64,000 nucleotides of DNA from Janthinobacterium sp. PC23-8 (GTDB lineage: Bacteria; Pseudomonadota; Gammaproteobacteria; Burkholderiales; Burkholderiaceae_D), in contig NZ_NJGY01000001.1 of assembly GCF_002250505.1 (NCBI RefSeq), forward strand, positions 2,747,066 to 2,811,065, written 5' to 3'. The notes under the pieces were generated by a model, which saw only the letters and a program-made list of their open reading frames with translations, ran no database searches and had not been told where the DNA came from. Shown here in pieces: positions 24,309 to 39,100 of the stretch. Positions within the stretch are counted from its first letter, which is position 1; each line of letters starts with the position of its first letter. A program made the position numbers and the translations under genes.

Positions 24309-25861
24309 AGGCCGCCACACTGCGCACCTTTCGCCAGCTGCATGGCTGGCTGGGGCTGGTGGCGGGCTTGTGCCTGTTCATCGCCTTCTACGCCGGGGCG
24401 TTGTCGGTATTTAACGACGAGCTGCACGTCTGGGCCGGCCGCACCGGCCGTCCCCAGGCGATGACGCCGCTGTCGCAGGCGCAGCCGCTGGTCGATGCGC
24501 TGTTGCGTGCCCATCCGCAGGCGGCGCAACGCTTCACGCTGCGCCTGCCCACGCCGCAAGATCCGCTGCTGAGCGCCGAGTGGGACCAGCAGCATGCGGA
24601 CGGCAGCCAGACCGAACACGTGTTCACGCTGTCGCCGCAAGGTGGGCTGGAAGAGGCGGCGTCGCCTTCGGTACTGGCCGATCTTGTCTATCACCTGCAT
24701 TACACCGCCGGCTTGCCGCGCGCCTGGGGCATCTACGTGCTGGGGTTTGTCTGCGTGCTGTACGGGCTGGCGCTGACCAGCGGCGTGATCCTTTACACGC
24801 CGGCTTTTTTCAAGGATCTGTTCGCGCTGCGGGTGGGCCGCAATCTCAAGCGCATGTGGCAGGATGCGCATAACGTGATCGGCATCCTGTCGCTGCCATT
24901 CCACGTCATGTATGCCTGGAGCAGCGTGCTGCTGGCCTTGGGCATGTCGCTCTATCTGCTGCCATTCCAGCAACTGATCTACGGTGGCGCGTTGCAACCG
25001 CTGGTGCGCGCCGACCTGTCGATGGGCGCGCCGCATCCGCCGGCCGGCGTGGCGGCCGGGCTGGTCCCGCTGGCCCAGCTGTACGCCACGGTCGAACGCG
25101 CGGTGCCGGGCATGCACATTGCCGCCTTGCGTTTTCGCCATGCCGGCGATCTGCGCGGCCAGGTGGACGCCTATGGCGAGATTCGCCAGCACAGCCTGAG
25201 CGCGGTGGCGGCGGTGGTCATGAACGCCAGCAGCGGCGCGGTCGAGCGCGTTGTCACGCCGGACACGGCCGGCCCCGGCACCAGCATGCTGCGCGGCCTG
25301 TATTCCCTGCACTTTGCCGATTTCGGCGGCAGCGCCGTGAAATGGATGTATTTTGTGCTCGGCATGCTGGGCGCTTTCCTGTTCTACAGCGGCAATCTGC
25401 TGTGGATAGAAGCACGCCGCAAGCGCAGCGGCTTGCAGACGCGCGGCGCGCTGGCCATGGCGCGCGCCACCGTCGGCGTCTGCCTCGGTTGTATCGCCGG
25501 CCTCGCCGCCGCCTTCCTGGCCAACCGGCTGGCGCCCTGGCACAACCTGGCGCACTGGGAGACCGGCAGCTACTACGCCGTGTTTGGCGGTGCGCTGCTG
25601 TGGAGCTGGTGGCGGCCGCCGGCGCGCGCCGCCCACGAGCTGCTGATGTCGAGCGCGATCTTGTGCCTGCTGCTGCCGCCCGCTCAGTGGTGGCGCAGCG
25701 GCGTCGGACCGCTCGACGCGCTGGGCGAGGGCGGCGCCGTGGTGCTGGGCGGCGATATCCTGGCGCTGCTGGCGGCACTGCTGTACTGGCGCCTGGCTGG
25801 CGCGGTGCTGCAGCGCGGCTTGCATGGCGACGCGGCCAGCGTCTGGACCCTGAAATCTTGA
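24305..25861 (+). CDS. PepSY-associated membrane protein (iron-uptake/reductase type)
   Basis: 518 residues starting with the PepSY_TM opening (FRQLHGWLGLVAGLCLFIAFYAGALSVFNDEL). A periplasmic part with PepSY-like repeats and further membrane helices follow near 140-170, 200-225, 345-375, 400-425 and to the end. Such proteins sit in iron-regulated operons and are thought to take part in ferric-siderophore reduction in the periplasm or at the membrane. Translation is coupled to the exporter through an ATGA overlap. Its usual DUF3649/DUF3325 partners are not adjacent but lie at 13.7-14.2 kb. Confidence 0.85.
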   Translation: MKAATLRTFRQLHGWLGLVAGLCLFIAFYAGALSVFNDELHVWAGRTGRPQAMTPLSQAQPLVDALLRAHPQAAQRFTLRLPTPQDPLLSAEWDQQHADGSQTEHVFTLSPQGGLEEAASPSVLADLVYHLHYTAGLPRAWGIYVLGFVCVLYGLALTSGVILYTPAFFKDLFALRVGRNLKRMWQDAHNVIGILSLPFHVMYAWSSVLLALGMSLYLLPFQQLIYGGALQPLVRADLSMGAPHPPAGVAAGLVPLAQLYATVERAVPGMHIAALRFRHAGDLRGQVDAYGEIRQHSLSAVAAVVMNASSGAVERVVTPDTAGPGTSMLRGLYSLHFADFGGSAVKWMYFVLGMLGAFLFYSGNLLWIEARRKRSGLQTRGALAMARATVGVCLGCIAGLAAAFLANRLAPWHNLAHWETGSYYAVFGGALLWSWWRPPARAAHELLMSSAILCLLLPPAQWWRSGVGPLDALGEGGAVVLGGDILALLAALLYWRLAGAVLQRGLHGDAASVWTLKS

Positions 25862-25887
25862 CAAATGAAAATGGTGGTGGAAAAACG

Positions 25888-25916
25888 TTGCAAATAAATA
25901 TAGAGTGCGCCATGAT
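25888..25916 (+). promoter_or_regulatory. Sigma-70-type promoter of the ECF sigma factor gene
   Basis: TTGCAA (25888-25893), 17 bases, CATGAT (25911-25916). The Fur box follows directly at the expected transcription start. Confidence 0.6.
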
Positions 25917-25924
25917 GTGAATAC

Positions 25925-25940
25925 AAATCATTCTCATTCA
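25925..25940 (+). promoter_or_regulatory. Fur box at the sigma factor promoter
   Basis: AAATCATTCTCATTCA, which reads on the other strand as the AATGAGAATGATT pattern common in Fur boxes. It begins 9 bp after the -10 element and 32 bp before the sigma factor start, so Fur-Fe would block transcription in iron-rich conditions. Confidence 0.75.
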
Positions 25941-25956
25941 TGGTTAGGTCATATTT

Positions 25957-26460
25957 ATGCAAACCGGTAGTGAAATCCGTCAACAGTTCATTGCCTCGCG
26001 GGTGCAGCTGCACGTTGCGGCGGTGCGTATCCTTGGTTGCCGCCAGCGGGCGGAAGATGTGCTGCAGGACGCCTATCTGAAATTGGCCGACGGCATCGAG
26101 GAATTGCACATTAATAATCCACTGGCCTATCTGTATCAGCTGGTGCGTAACCTGGCCATTGACCGTCACCGGCGCGGCCAGTTCGAGTCGCAGGTATTCT
26201 CGCCGGAAGAGGATGGCCTGCATCTGGGTTCCTCGTCCACGCCGGAAGCGCAAGCCATCCATAGCCAGCATTTGTTGATGGTGGCGCGCGCGCTCGGCAG
26301 CTTGCCTGAGCGCACCCGTGCAGCCTTCGAGCTGCACCGCCTGGGCGGCAAAACCCAGCGCGAGGTCGCCGCCCAGCTCGGTATTTCGACCACCCTGGTC
26401 AATTTTCTGATACGCGACGCCACGGACTGCTGCCGCAATGCCTTGAGCGCCGGAGTCTGA
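25957..26460 (+). CDS. PvdS/OrbS-like iron-starvation ECF sigma factor
   Basis: 167 residues with sigma region 2 (GCRQRAEDVLQDAYLKL; YLYQLVRNLAIDRHRR) and region 4 (LPERTRAAFELHRLGGKTQREVAAQLGIS). The linker PEEDGL and the ending STTLVNFLIRDATDCCR are very close to PvdS, which distinguishes it from FecI-type factors. PvdS and OrbS direct siderophore genes, are repressed by Fur and use promoters of the TAAA-N16/17-CGT type; such promoters flank this gene. No anti-sigma gene is adjacent. The gene is central in the locus. Confidence 0.92.
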   Translation: MQTGSEIRQQFIASRVQLHVAAVRILGCRQRAEDVLQDAYLKLADGIEELHINNPLAYLYQLVRNLAIDRHRRGQFESQVFSPEEDGLHLGSSSTPEAQAIHSQHLLMVARALGSLPERTRAAFELHRLGGKTQREVAAQLGISTTLVNFLIRDATDCCRNALSAGV

Positions 26461-26483
26461 CCGGACTCAATCGCACGCTGCGG

Positions 26484-26507
26484 TAAATTTCGGCGGGCCC
26501 CGCTCGT
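26484..26507 (+). promoter_or_regulatory. PvdS/OrbS-type ECF promoter for the stand-alone beta-hydroxylase gene
   Basis: GCGGTAAAT, 16 bases, CGTCATT: TAAAT at 26484-26488 and CGT at 26505-26507. The C of CGT is 36 bases before the start codon at 26541. Confidence 0.77.
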
Positions 26508-26540
26508 CATTCAAGGCAATGACTTCAGCGAGGAGCAACC

Positions 26541-27509
26541 ATGTCGAGTCTTTCCCTACACAAGCTGTCCGCCGCCGCATTGCCGGTGCTGCTGACCCCG
26601 GCCGCCACCCAGTGCGACCTGGCCGGCGTATGGCGCAATCACCGCCAGCATATCGATGCCTTGCTGCTGCAAACCGGCGGCGTATTGCTGCGCGGTTTCG
26701 AGGTGCCGTCGGTCGACGCATTTCAGAACTTTGCGCGCGGCTACGGCCATGCGCTGCTGAACTACGAATTTGCCTCCACCCCGCGCAGCGCGGTGTCCTC
26801 CGGCGTCTACACCTCGACCGAATACCCGGCCCACCAGCACATCCCCTTGCACAACGAGCAGGCCTATACCCGCGAGTGGCCGATGCACATCTGGTTCCAC
26901 TGCGTGACGGCGCCGGCTGTCGGCGGCGAGACACCCATCGCCGACAGCCGCGCCATCTACCGCGACATGCCGGCGGCGCTGCGCGAGCGCTTTGCCCAGG
27001 GCCTGCTCTACGTGCGCAATTACAGCGAGGACTTCGACCTGAGCTGGCAACAGGTGTTTCAGACCGACAGCCGCGAGGCGGTGGAAGCGTTCTGCCGCCG
27101 CGCCGCCATCGAATGCCAGTGGACGGGTCACGGCGAACTGCGCACGCTGCAGCGCTGCCAGGGCGTGGAGCGCCATCCGGTGACGGGCGAGATGGTGTGG
27201 TTCAATCAGGCCCACCTGTTCCACGCGTCCAACCTGCAGGCCGAGGTGCGCGAATCGCTGCAGGATTTGCTGGGCGAGGACAAGCTGCCGCGCAACGTCT
27301 TCTTCGCCGACGGCTCGCCGATCGCCGATGGCCTGCTCGACGAGGTACGCGCGGTACTGGCGGCCAATACCGTGAGCTTCCCATGGCAAGATGGCGACAT
27401 CCTCATGCTCGACAATATGCTGGCGGCGCATGCGCGCACGCCGTTTACGGGGCCGCGCAAGGTGGTGGTGGCAATGGCGCAGCCGCACGGCAATCTGCCG
27501 GCTGCTTGA
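26541..27509 (+). CDS. Stand-alone TauD/SyrP-like Fe(II)/2-oxoglutarate aspartyl beta-hydroxylase
   Basis: 322 residues of the TauD/TfdA fold. The metal triad is His104-x-Glu106 (LHNEQAY) and His297 (LAAHART), with a following arginine (GPRK) for 2-oxoglutarate. SyrP-like enzymes hydroxylate the beta carbon of aspartate held on an NRPS T domain. Published work on siderophore hydroxylases separates stand-alone enzymes (TbetaH-Asp, L-erythro product) from those fused to an NRPS (IbetaH-Asp, L-threo product). This one is stand-alone and has its own ECF promoter. Asp is the predicted substrate because two NRPS modules have Asp pockets. GAGGAG precedes the ATG. Confidence 0.85.
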   Translation: MSSLSLHKLSAAALPVLLTPAATQCDLAGVWRNHRQHIDALLLQTGGVLLRGFEVPSVDAFQNFARGYGHALLNYEFASTPRSAVSSGVYTSTEYPAHQHIPLHNEQAYTREWPMHIWFHCVTAPAVGGETPIADSRAIYRDMPAALRERFAQGLLYVRNYSEDFDLSWQQVFQTDSREAVEAFCRRAAIECQWTGHGELRTLQRCQGVERHPVTGEMVWFNQAHLFHASNLQAEVRESLQDLLGEDKLPRNVFFADGSPIADGLLDEVRAVLAANTVSFPWQDGDILMLDNMLAAHARTPFTGPRKVVVAMAQPHGNLPAA

Positions 27510-27530
27510 GACTTTTTTGCGTGAGAGAGT

Positions 27531-27554
27531 AAATTTCCGGAGCGCGTGCTCGTC
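27531..27554 (+). promoter_or_regulatory. PvdS/OrbS-type ECF promoter for the mbtH-NRPS operon
   Basis: AGAGTAAAT, 16 bases, CGTCATG: TAAAT at 27531-27535 and CGT at 27552-27554, 37 bases before the mbtH start. It is the only such site before the 31.8-kb NRPS operon. Confidence 0.77.
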
Positions 27555-27588
27555 ATGTTTACAGGCACACCATTTTTGAGGAAGCATC

Positions 27589-27822
27589 ATGACGACGAGT
27601 TGTTTCGACCGCGAAGACGGCGTATTCCGCGTTTTGGTCAATCACGAAGAGCAGTATTCGCTGTGGCCCGAATGGAAGGCCATCCCGGCCGGCTGGCGCG
27701 ATGCCGGCGTCACCGGCGACAAGCCGACCTGCCTGGCGCACATCGAGCAGGTCTGGACCGATATGCGGCCGGCATCCCTGCGCCGCTTCATGGCTGAACA
27801 GGAAGCGGCGCGCTCAGCGTAA
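27589..27822 (+). CDS. MbtH-like NRPS accessory protein
   Basis: 77 residues with the complete MbtH signature: [17 protein letters not shown], then the tryptophan block [14 protein letters not shown]. MbtH-like proteins bind adenylation domains and are often needed for their folding or activity. It is the first gene of the NRPS operon behind an ECF promoter, with a GAGGAAG ribosome site. The single copy must serve all seven A domains unless others exist elsewhere in the genome. Confidence 0.95.
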   Translation: MTTSCFDREDGVFRVLVNHEEQYSLWPEWKAIPAGWRDAGVTGDKPTCLAHIEQVWTDMRPASLRRFMAEQEAARSA

Positions 27823-27935
27823 GCCTTCCCTACCCCCCCCCGTAACGAACAATGCCAGGGCGGCGCGGCCGCTGTGGCTGCGCACGCCCATGGCCTGCGC
27901 GGCACCGTCCGGCAGCCAGCACAGAAGGATGCAAG

Positions 27936-33187
<5,252 letters not shown>

Positions 33188-33188
<1 letters not shown>

Positions 33189-36100
33189 TGAAACGCGATG
33201 AGCAACAAAGCCAGCAAATAGCCCGGCGCTTTGCCGCCCTGGCGCCTGCGGCGCAACGCGGTTTCCTGGAAAAGCTGACGGCCATGGGGCTCGATTTCTC
33301 CGCGCTGCCCATTGTTGCGGCGGCGCCGGCGCAAAGTGTCGAAGCACCACTATCGCCGGCGCAGCACAGCATGTGGCTGACCTGGCAGCTCGATCCCGAC
33401 AGCGCGGCCTATAGCATGCCAGGCTTGCTGCGCTTGCGCGGCCGGCTGGACCAGGCGGCGCTGCAAGCGAGCCTGGATGATCTGGTGGCGCGGCATGCCG
33501 CCTTGCGCACCCGCTTCCATGCCGCTCCCGGCCAGGCGCCGCTGCAGCGCGTACACGATGCCGCGCCGCTGGTGCCGGCGCGGCACGACCTGAGCGCCTT
33601 GCCGGAAACCGCGCGCGAGGACGCAGTGCGCCGCCTGGCCATGGGCTTTGCCGCCGCGCCGTTCCGGCTGGACCAGGAAGCGCCGTTTCGCGCTGCGCTG
33701 ATCTGTGTCGGGGAAGACGATCACGCCCTGGCGCTGGCGGTGCACCATATCGCCGCCGACGGCTGGTCGCTGCAGATCATGGTCGGCGAGCTGCTGGACC
33801 GGTACGCGGCGCATGCCGGCGGCCGGCATACGCCTCCGGCGCCGCTGCCGATCCAGTTCACCGACTACGCGCGCTGGCAACGCAGCTGGCTCGACGCCGG
33901 CGAGCGCGAACGCCAATTGGCGTACTGGCGCGCGCAATTGGGCACCGATCATGCGGCCCTGGCGTTGCCGCTCGACCGCCAGCGCGGTCGTCAGGCTGGC
34001 AAGGAAGGACGCCATCATTTCCGCTTCAACGCCACCACTGCGGCCGCCTTGCGCGCACTGGGGCAAGCGCAGGGCGCCACTTTGTATATGGTGATGCTGG
34101 CCTTGTTCAAGCTCGCGCTATACCGCCTGACAGGACAGGCTGTCCTGCGCGTGGCCGCGCCGGTGGCCAACCGCCAGCGCGCGGAAACGCATGGACTGGT
34201 CGGCTACCTGACCAATCTGCAAGTGCTGCAGACAAGGCTCGACAGCGCCGACAGTTTTGCCGCCTTGCTGGCGCGCGTGCGCGAGGCAGTGCTGGGCGGC
34301 CAGGCGCATCAGGATGTGCCGTTCGACCAGCTGGTGGAGGCGCTGGCGCCGCAACGCCAGCCCGGCGTCCACCCGCTGGTGCAGGTCAAGTGCACCGAAC
34401 AAAGCGCCTTGCCGCTGAGCCGCGCCGTGGCCGGCCTGAGCTTGTCGCTGGACGAATTGTCCGGCGGCGAAGCGCACTTCGACCTCGGTTTCGATTATCT
34501 CGACAACGGCGACGACATTGAGGCCGTGCTGGCCTATCCGGACGCGCTGTTCGACGCCGCCACCATGCAGCGTTGGGCCCGGCTGCTGCAAGCGTGCGCC
34601 GCGCAGATATCGGCCCAGCCACAGGCCGCGCTGCGCGCTCTGGGCGCACCGCAGCCGGTTGCCATGCTCGACGGCGAGACCACGGCGCTGGCGGCGCACG
34701 ACGTGCTGGCCATGTGGCGGCAGCACGCGATGGCGGCGCCGCAAGCCGGCGCGGTGCGCTTCGAGGAGAGCCAATACAGTTACGCCGAACTCGATGCCCA
34801 ATCCGATCGCCTGGCCGGCCTGCTGGCCGCCGCCGGCGCCGCACCTGAAAAGACGGTGGCGCTGCATGCGGCGCGCGGTTGTGAATTCGTGCTCGGCATG
34901 CTGGCGATCCTGAAGACCGGCGCCGCCTACGTGCCGCTGGATCCGCAACTGCCGGCCGAACGCCTGGCGTATCAGCTGCGTGACAGCGCGGCGTGTCTGC
35001 TGCTTGGCGCCAGCGCCCCCGATTGGGCCGGCGACCTGCCGCTGATCGGGCTGGGTTTCGGCGGCGCGCAAGCCGCTGCGCCGGCGCCGCGCCACGTTCC
35101 CCATCCACAGCAGATGGCCTACCTGATTTACACCTCCGGTTCCAGCGGTCGCCCGAAAGGCGTGGTGGTCACGCACGGCGCGCTGGCCAACTACGTGCAG
35201 GCAGTGCTGGCGCGCTTGCAGTTGCCGGACTCGGTACGCAGCATGGCAATGATTTCCACCGTGGCCGCCGACCTTGGACACACCACGCTATTCGGCGCAT
35301 TGTGCTCCGGACGCCTGCTGCACCTGATTTCGGCCGAACGGGCGTTTGACCCGGACCGCTTCGCCACCTATATGCGCCAGCATGCGGTGGACGTGCTGAA
35401 AATCGTCCCCGGCCACATGCAGGCCTTGCTGCATGCCGCGCAGGCGGCCGATGCGCTGCCGCACCACACGCTGGTGATCGGCGGCGAGAGCGCCGGCCAA
35501 GCCCTGCTCGAGCGGATTGGCGCGCTGAACCCGGCATGCCGCATCGTCAACCACTACGGGCCGACCGAAACGACGGTTGGCCTGCTGACCCACGCCGCAA
35601 CGGCAGGCGAGAGCGCGCCGCTGCCGGTGGGCGCGCCATTGGCCAACGCCTGTGCCTGCGTGCTGGACGAGGATTTGAATCCGGTGCCGGTCGGCGTTGG
35701 CGGCGAACTGTATCTGGGCGGCGCCGGTGTGGCGCGCGGTTATCAGGGCCGTACCGGCCAGACGGCCGAGCGTTTTGTGCCGCATCCGCTGCGGCCCGGC
35801 GAACGCCTGTATCGCAGCGGCGACCGCGCGCGCCTGCTGCCCAGCGGCGCATTCGAATTCCTCGGCAGGATCGATGACCAGGTCAAGATACGCGGCTACC
35901 GCGTCGAACCGCGCGAGGTGGCGGCGGCCTTGCTGGCCTTCGATGGCGTGTCGGCCGCCGAGGTGCTGGCCGCTGCAGACGATGACGGCCGTTTGCGATT
36001 GCTCGCTTATGTGGTCGGCTCGCATGCGCACAGCGTCGCGCTGATGCAGCAGCTGGCCGCCACGCTGCCGGACTACATGGTGCCGGCGTTCATCACCGTG

Positions 36101-39100
36101 CTGGACGAACTGCCGCTGACGGCCAACGGCAAGGTCGACCGTCAGCGCCTGCCATCGCCGGTGGCGCCGCAGGCGGCGCTCAGCGCCGCGCCACAAGGGG
36201 CGGTGGAACAAACCCTGGCCGCCATTTGGGCGGCGGTGTTGAAAATGGAGCAGGTCGGACGCGACGACAATTTCTTCGCCCTCGGCGGCGATTCCATCCT
36301 GACGCTGCAAATCGTCGCCCGCGCGCGCAAGGCCGGCATCGGCTTCTCGCCGCGCCAGTTGATGGAAAAGCAGACCATCGCCGCGTTGGCGGCCGTGGCC
36401 CGGTCGTCCGCGCCCGCAGCGGCCGCCACGCCCGGGCCGCAGCAGCAGGAATGGTTTGCACTGACGCCGGTACAGCGCTGGTTCTTCCAGCAGGACATGC
36501 CGCAGCCGCAGCACTGGAATCAGTCCTTGCTCCTGACCCTGGAACGAGAGCCGGACGACCGCTTGATGCAACAGGCCTTGTCCCGGCTCAGCGTGCGCCA
36601 TGGCGCGCTGCGCTTGCGCTTCGCCCGCGATGGCGCGCAATGGCGCCAGCGCGTCGATAGCGCTACCCCGTCGTCCCATTACCAGCGCATCGCCTTGCAT
36701 GTCACGGACGATGGGCTGGACGCCGCCATCGCGCGGGCATCCGTGGCGATGCAGGCTTCGCTGCACCTGGATCAGGGCAACTTGCTGCATGCGGCCTGGC
36801 TCGATGCCGGCAACGTGCAAGCGAGCCGCCTGCTGCTGGTCTGCCACCATCTGGCCGTGGACGCCGTGTCATGGCGCATTGTCGTGGAAGACCTGCAGCA
36901 GATCTACAGCGGCCTGCAACACGGTGCTGCGACAGAACCGCAAGCTGCCAGCGTGGGCTACGCCGATTGGTCGCGCGCGCTGCAGCTGCATGCAGCCAGT
37001 GCGACGGTGCTGCGGCAACTGCCGTTCTGGCGGGCGCAAAGCGCCGCCGCACTGCCATGCGATCACGCCGGCGGCGTCAATACGGAAGCGTCGGCGCGTA
37101 CCTGCCATCTGGCGCTGTCCGCCGGCGATACCGCCGAATTGTTGGGCGGTGCATGCCTGGCCTATCGCAGCCGTCCGGAAGAACTGATGCTGGCGGCGCT
37201 GGCCCGGACCTTGTGCGACTGGTCCGGAAACGCCGATGTGGTGGTCGAGCTGGAAGGTCATGGCCGTGAGGACTGGCCCGGTGCGCCGGACGCCAGCCGC
37301 GCCGTCGGCTGGTTCACCAGCCTGTACCCGGTACGCCTGTCGCCGCCATCGGCGCTGGCGGACGGCGTGGTCGCCGTCAAGGAACAACTGCGCCAGGTGC
37401 CGGACAAAGGTCTGGCGTATGGCTTGCTGCGCTATCTCGACGCTGCAGGTGCGCAGCTGGCGGACGTGGCGCCACCGCAGATCACGTTCAACTATCTGGG
37501 GCGTATCGAACGCCAGGCTGCCGATGGCTGGGCCTTGGCCGACGAAACCGGCGCCGCATCGCGGGCCGCCGGCAATCCGCGCCGCTGCTGGTTCGACCTG
37601 ACGCTGGCGATCCGCGATGGTTGCCTGCAGCTCGACTGGACCTACAGCATCGCGCTGCATCGTCGCGCCACCGCCGAGGCGCTGGCGCAGGCGTTTCTGG
37701 AGCGCCTGCGGCAGATCGTCGCGCATTGCGTGCATGTGGCACGCCCCCGCCTGACGCCTGCGGACGTTCCGCTGTCCGGCCTCGCACAAACGGCGCTCGA
37801 TCGGCTCGATTTGCCAGCGCCGCAAGTGGAAGACTTGTATCGGCTGTCGCCCATGCAGGCCGGGATGCTGTTCCACGGCCAGTTGCAGCCCGATGCTTCG
37901 GCATATGTCAACCAGCTCTGCGTCGATATCGGCGCGCTGCAACCGACGGCATTTGCGGGCGCGTGGCAGGACGCGATGCGCCGCCATCCCGTGCTGCGCA
38001 CCGCTTTCGTGGCCGATGCCGACCCTGCGCTGCAATGGGTAGCGCGTGACGTTGCGTTGCCGTTGCGCGAAATCGATTTGCGCGCGCATGCCGATGCCGG
38101 CGGCGAAAGCATCCGGCTGGCGCGCGATGAACTGGCACGCGGCTTCGATACGGCGCAGGCCCCGCTGATGCGGCTACTGCTGTTGCGCACCGGCGAAGAC
38201 ACCCATCATCTGATCTGGACCTATCACCATCTGCTGCTGGACGGCTGGAGCAGCAGCAGCCTGCTGGCGGAAATACTGCGCTCCTACGCCGGCGAGCGGA
38301 TCGCCGAGCCGGCGGCCCGCTACCGCGACTACATCGCGTGGTTGCAGCAGCAAGACCGGCAAGCTGCGCAAACCTGGTGGCAGCGCCGCCTGGCGACGAT
38401 CACTGAACCGACGCGGCTGGCCGACAGCCTGCCGGCGCCGGCGCATGCTGGGCCGCAGCCGTTGGGCAATCATCTGCAGGTATTGAGCGGCGAGTTGACG
38501 GCGCGCCTGCAACAGACGGCGCGCCAGGAGCACCTGACCCTGAACACCCTGGTGCAGGCCGCATGGCTGCTGCTGTTGCAGCGCCATACCGGCCAGGCTG
38601 CGGTGACGCTGGGCGTTACCACCTCCGGTCGCCCGGCCGAGCTGGCCGGCGCCGAGCAGATACTGGGCTTGTTCATCAATACGCTGCCGCTGACCGCGTC
38701 GCCCGCGCCAGACATGCGCGCAGCCGATTGGCTGCGCGCGCTGCAGGCCGATAATCTGGCCATGCGCGAGCATGAACATACGCCGCTGGCGCAGCTGCAG
38801 CAGTGGGCCGGCCATGGCGGACAAGCCTTGTTCGACACCTTGATCGTGTTTGAAAACTTCCCGATGGATGCGGTTCTGCTGAACCAGGCTCCGGGCGGCC
38901 TGCGTTTTGGCGAACTCGGCGGGCAGGATGACACGCACTATCCGCTGACCGTGACGGTCGTACCTGGCGGCGCCGGCGCGCCGGCCCTGCGCCTGCAGTA
39001 CAGCTACGACAGCGCGCGCTTCGGCAGCGGCCAGATCGAGCACATGGCGCAGCAGATCGCCCATCTGCTTGGCGCATTATGTACCTCGCCGGGCATGGCC

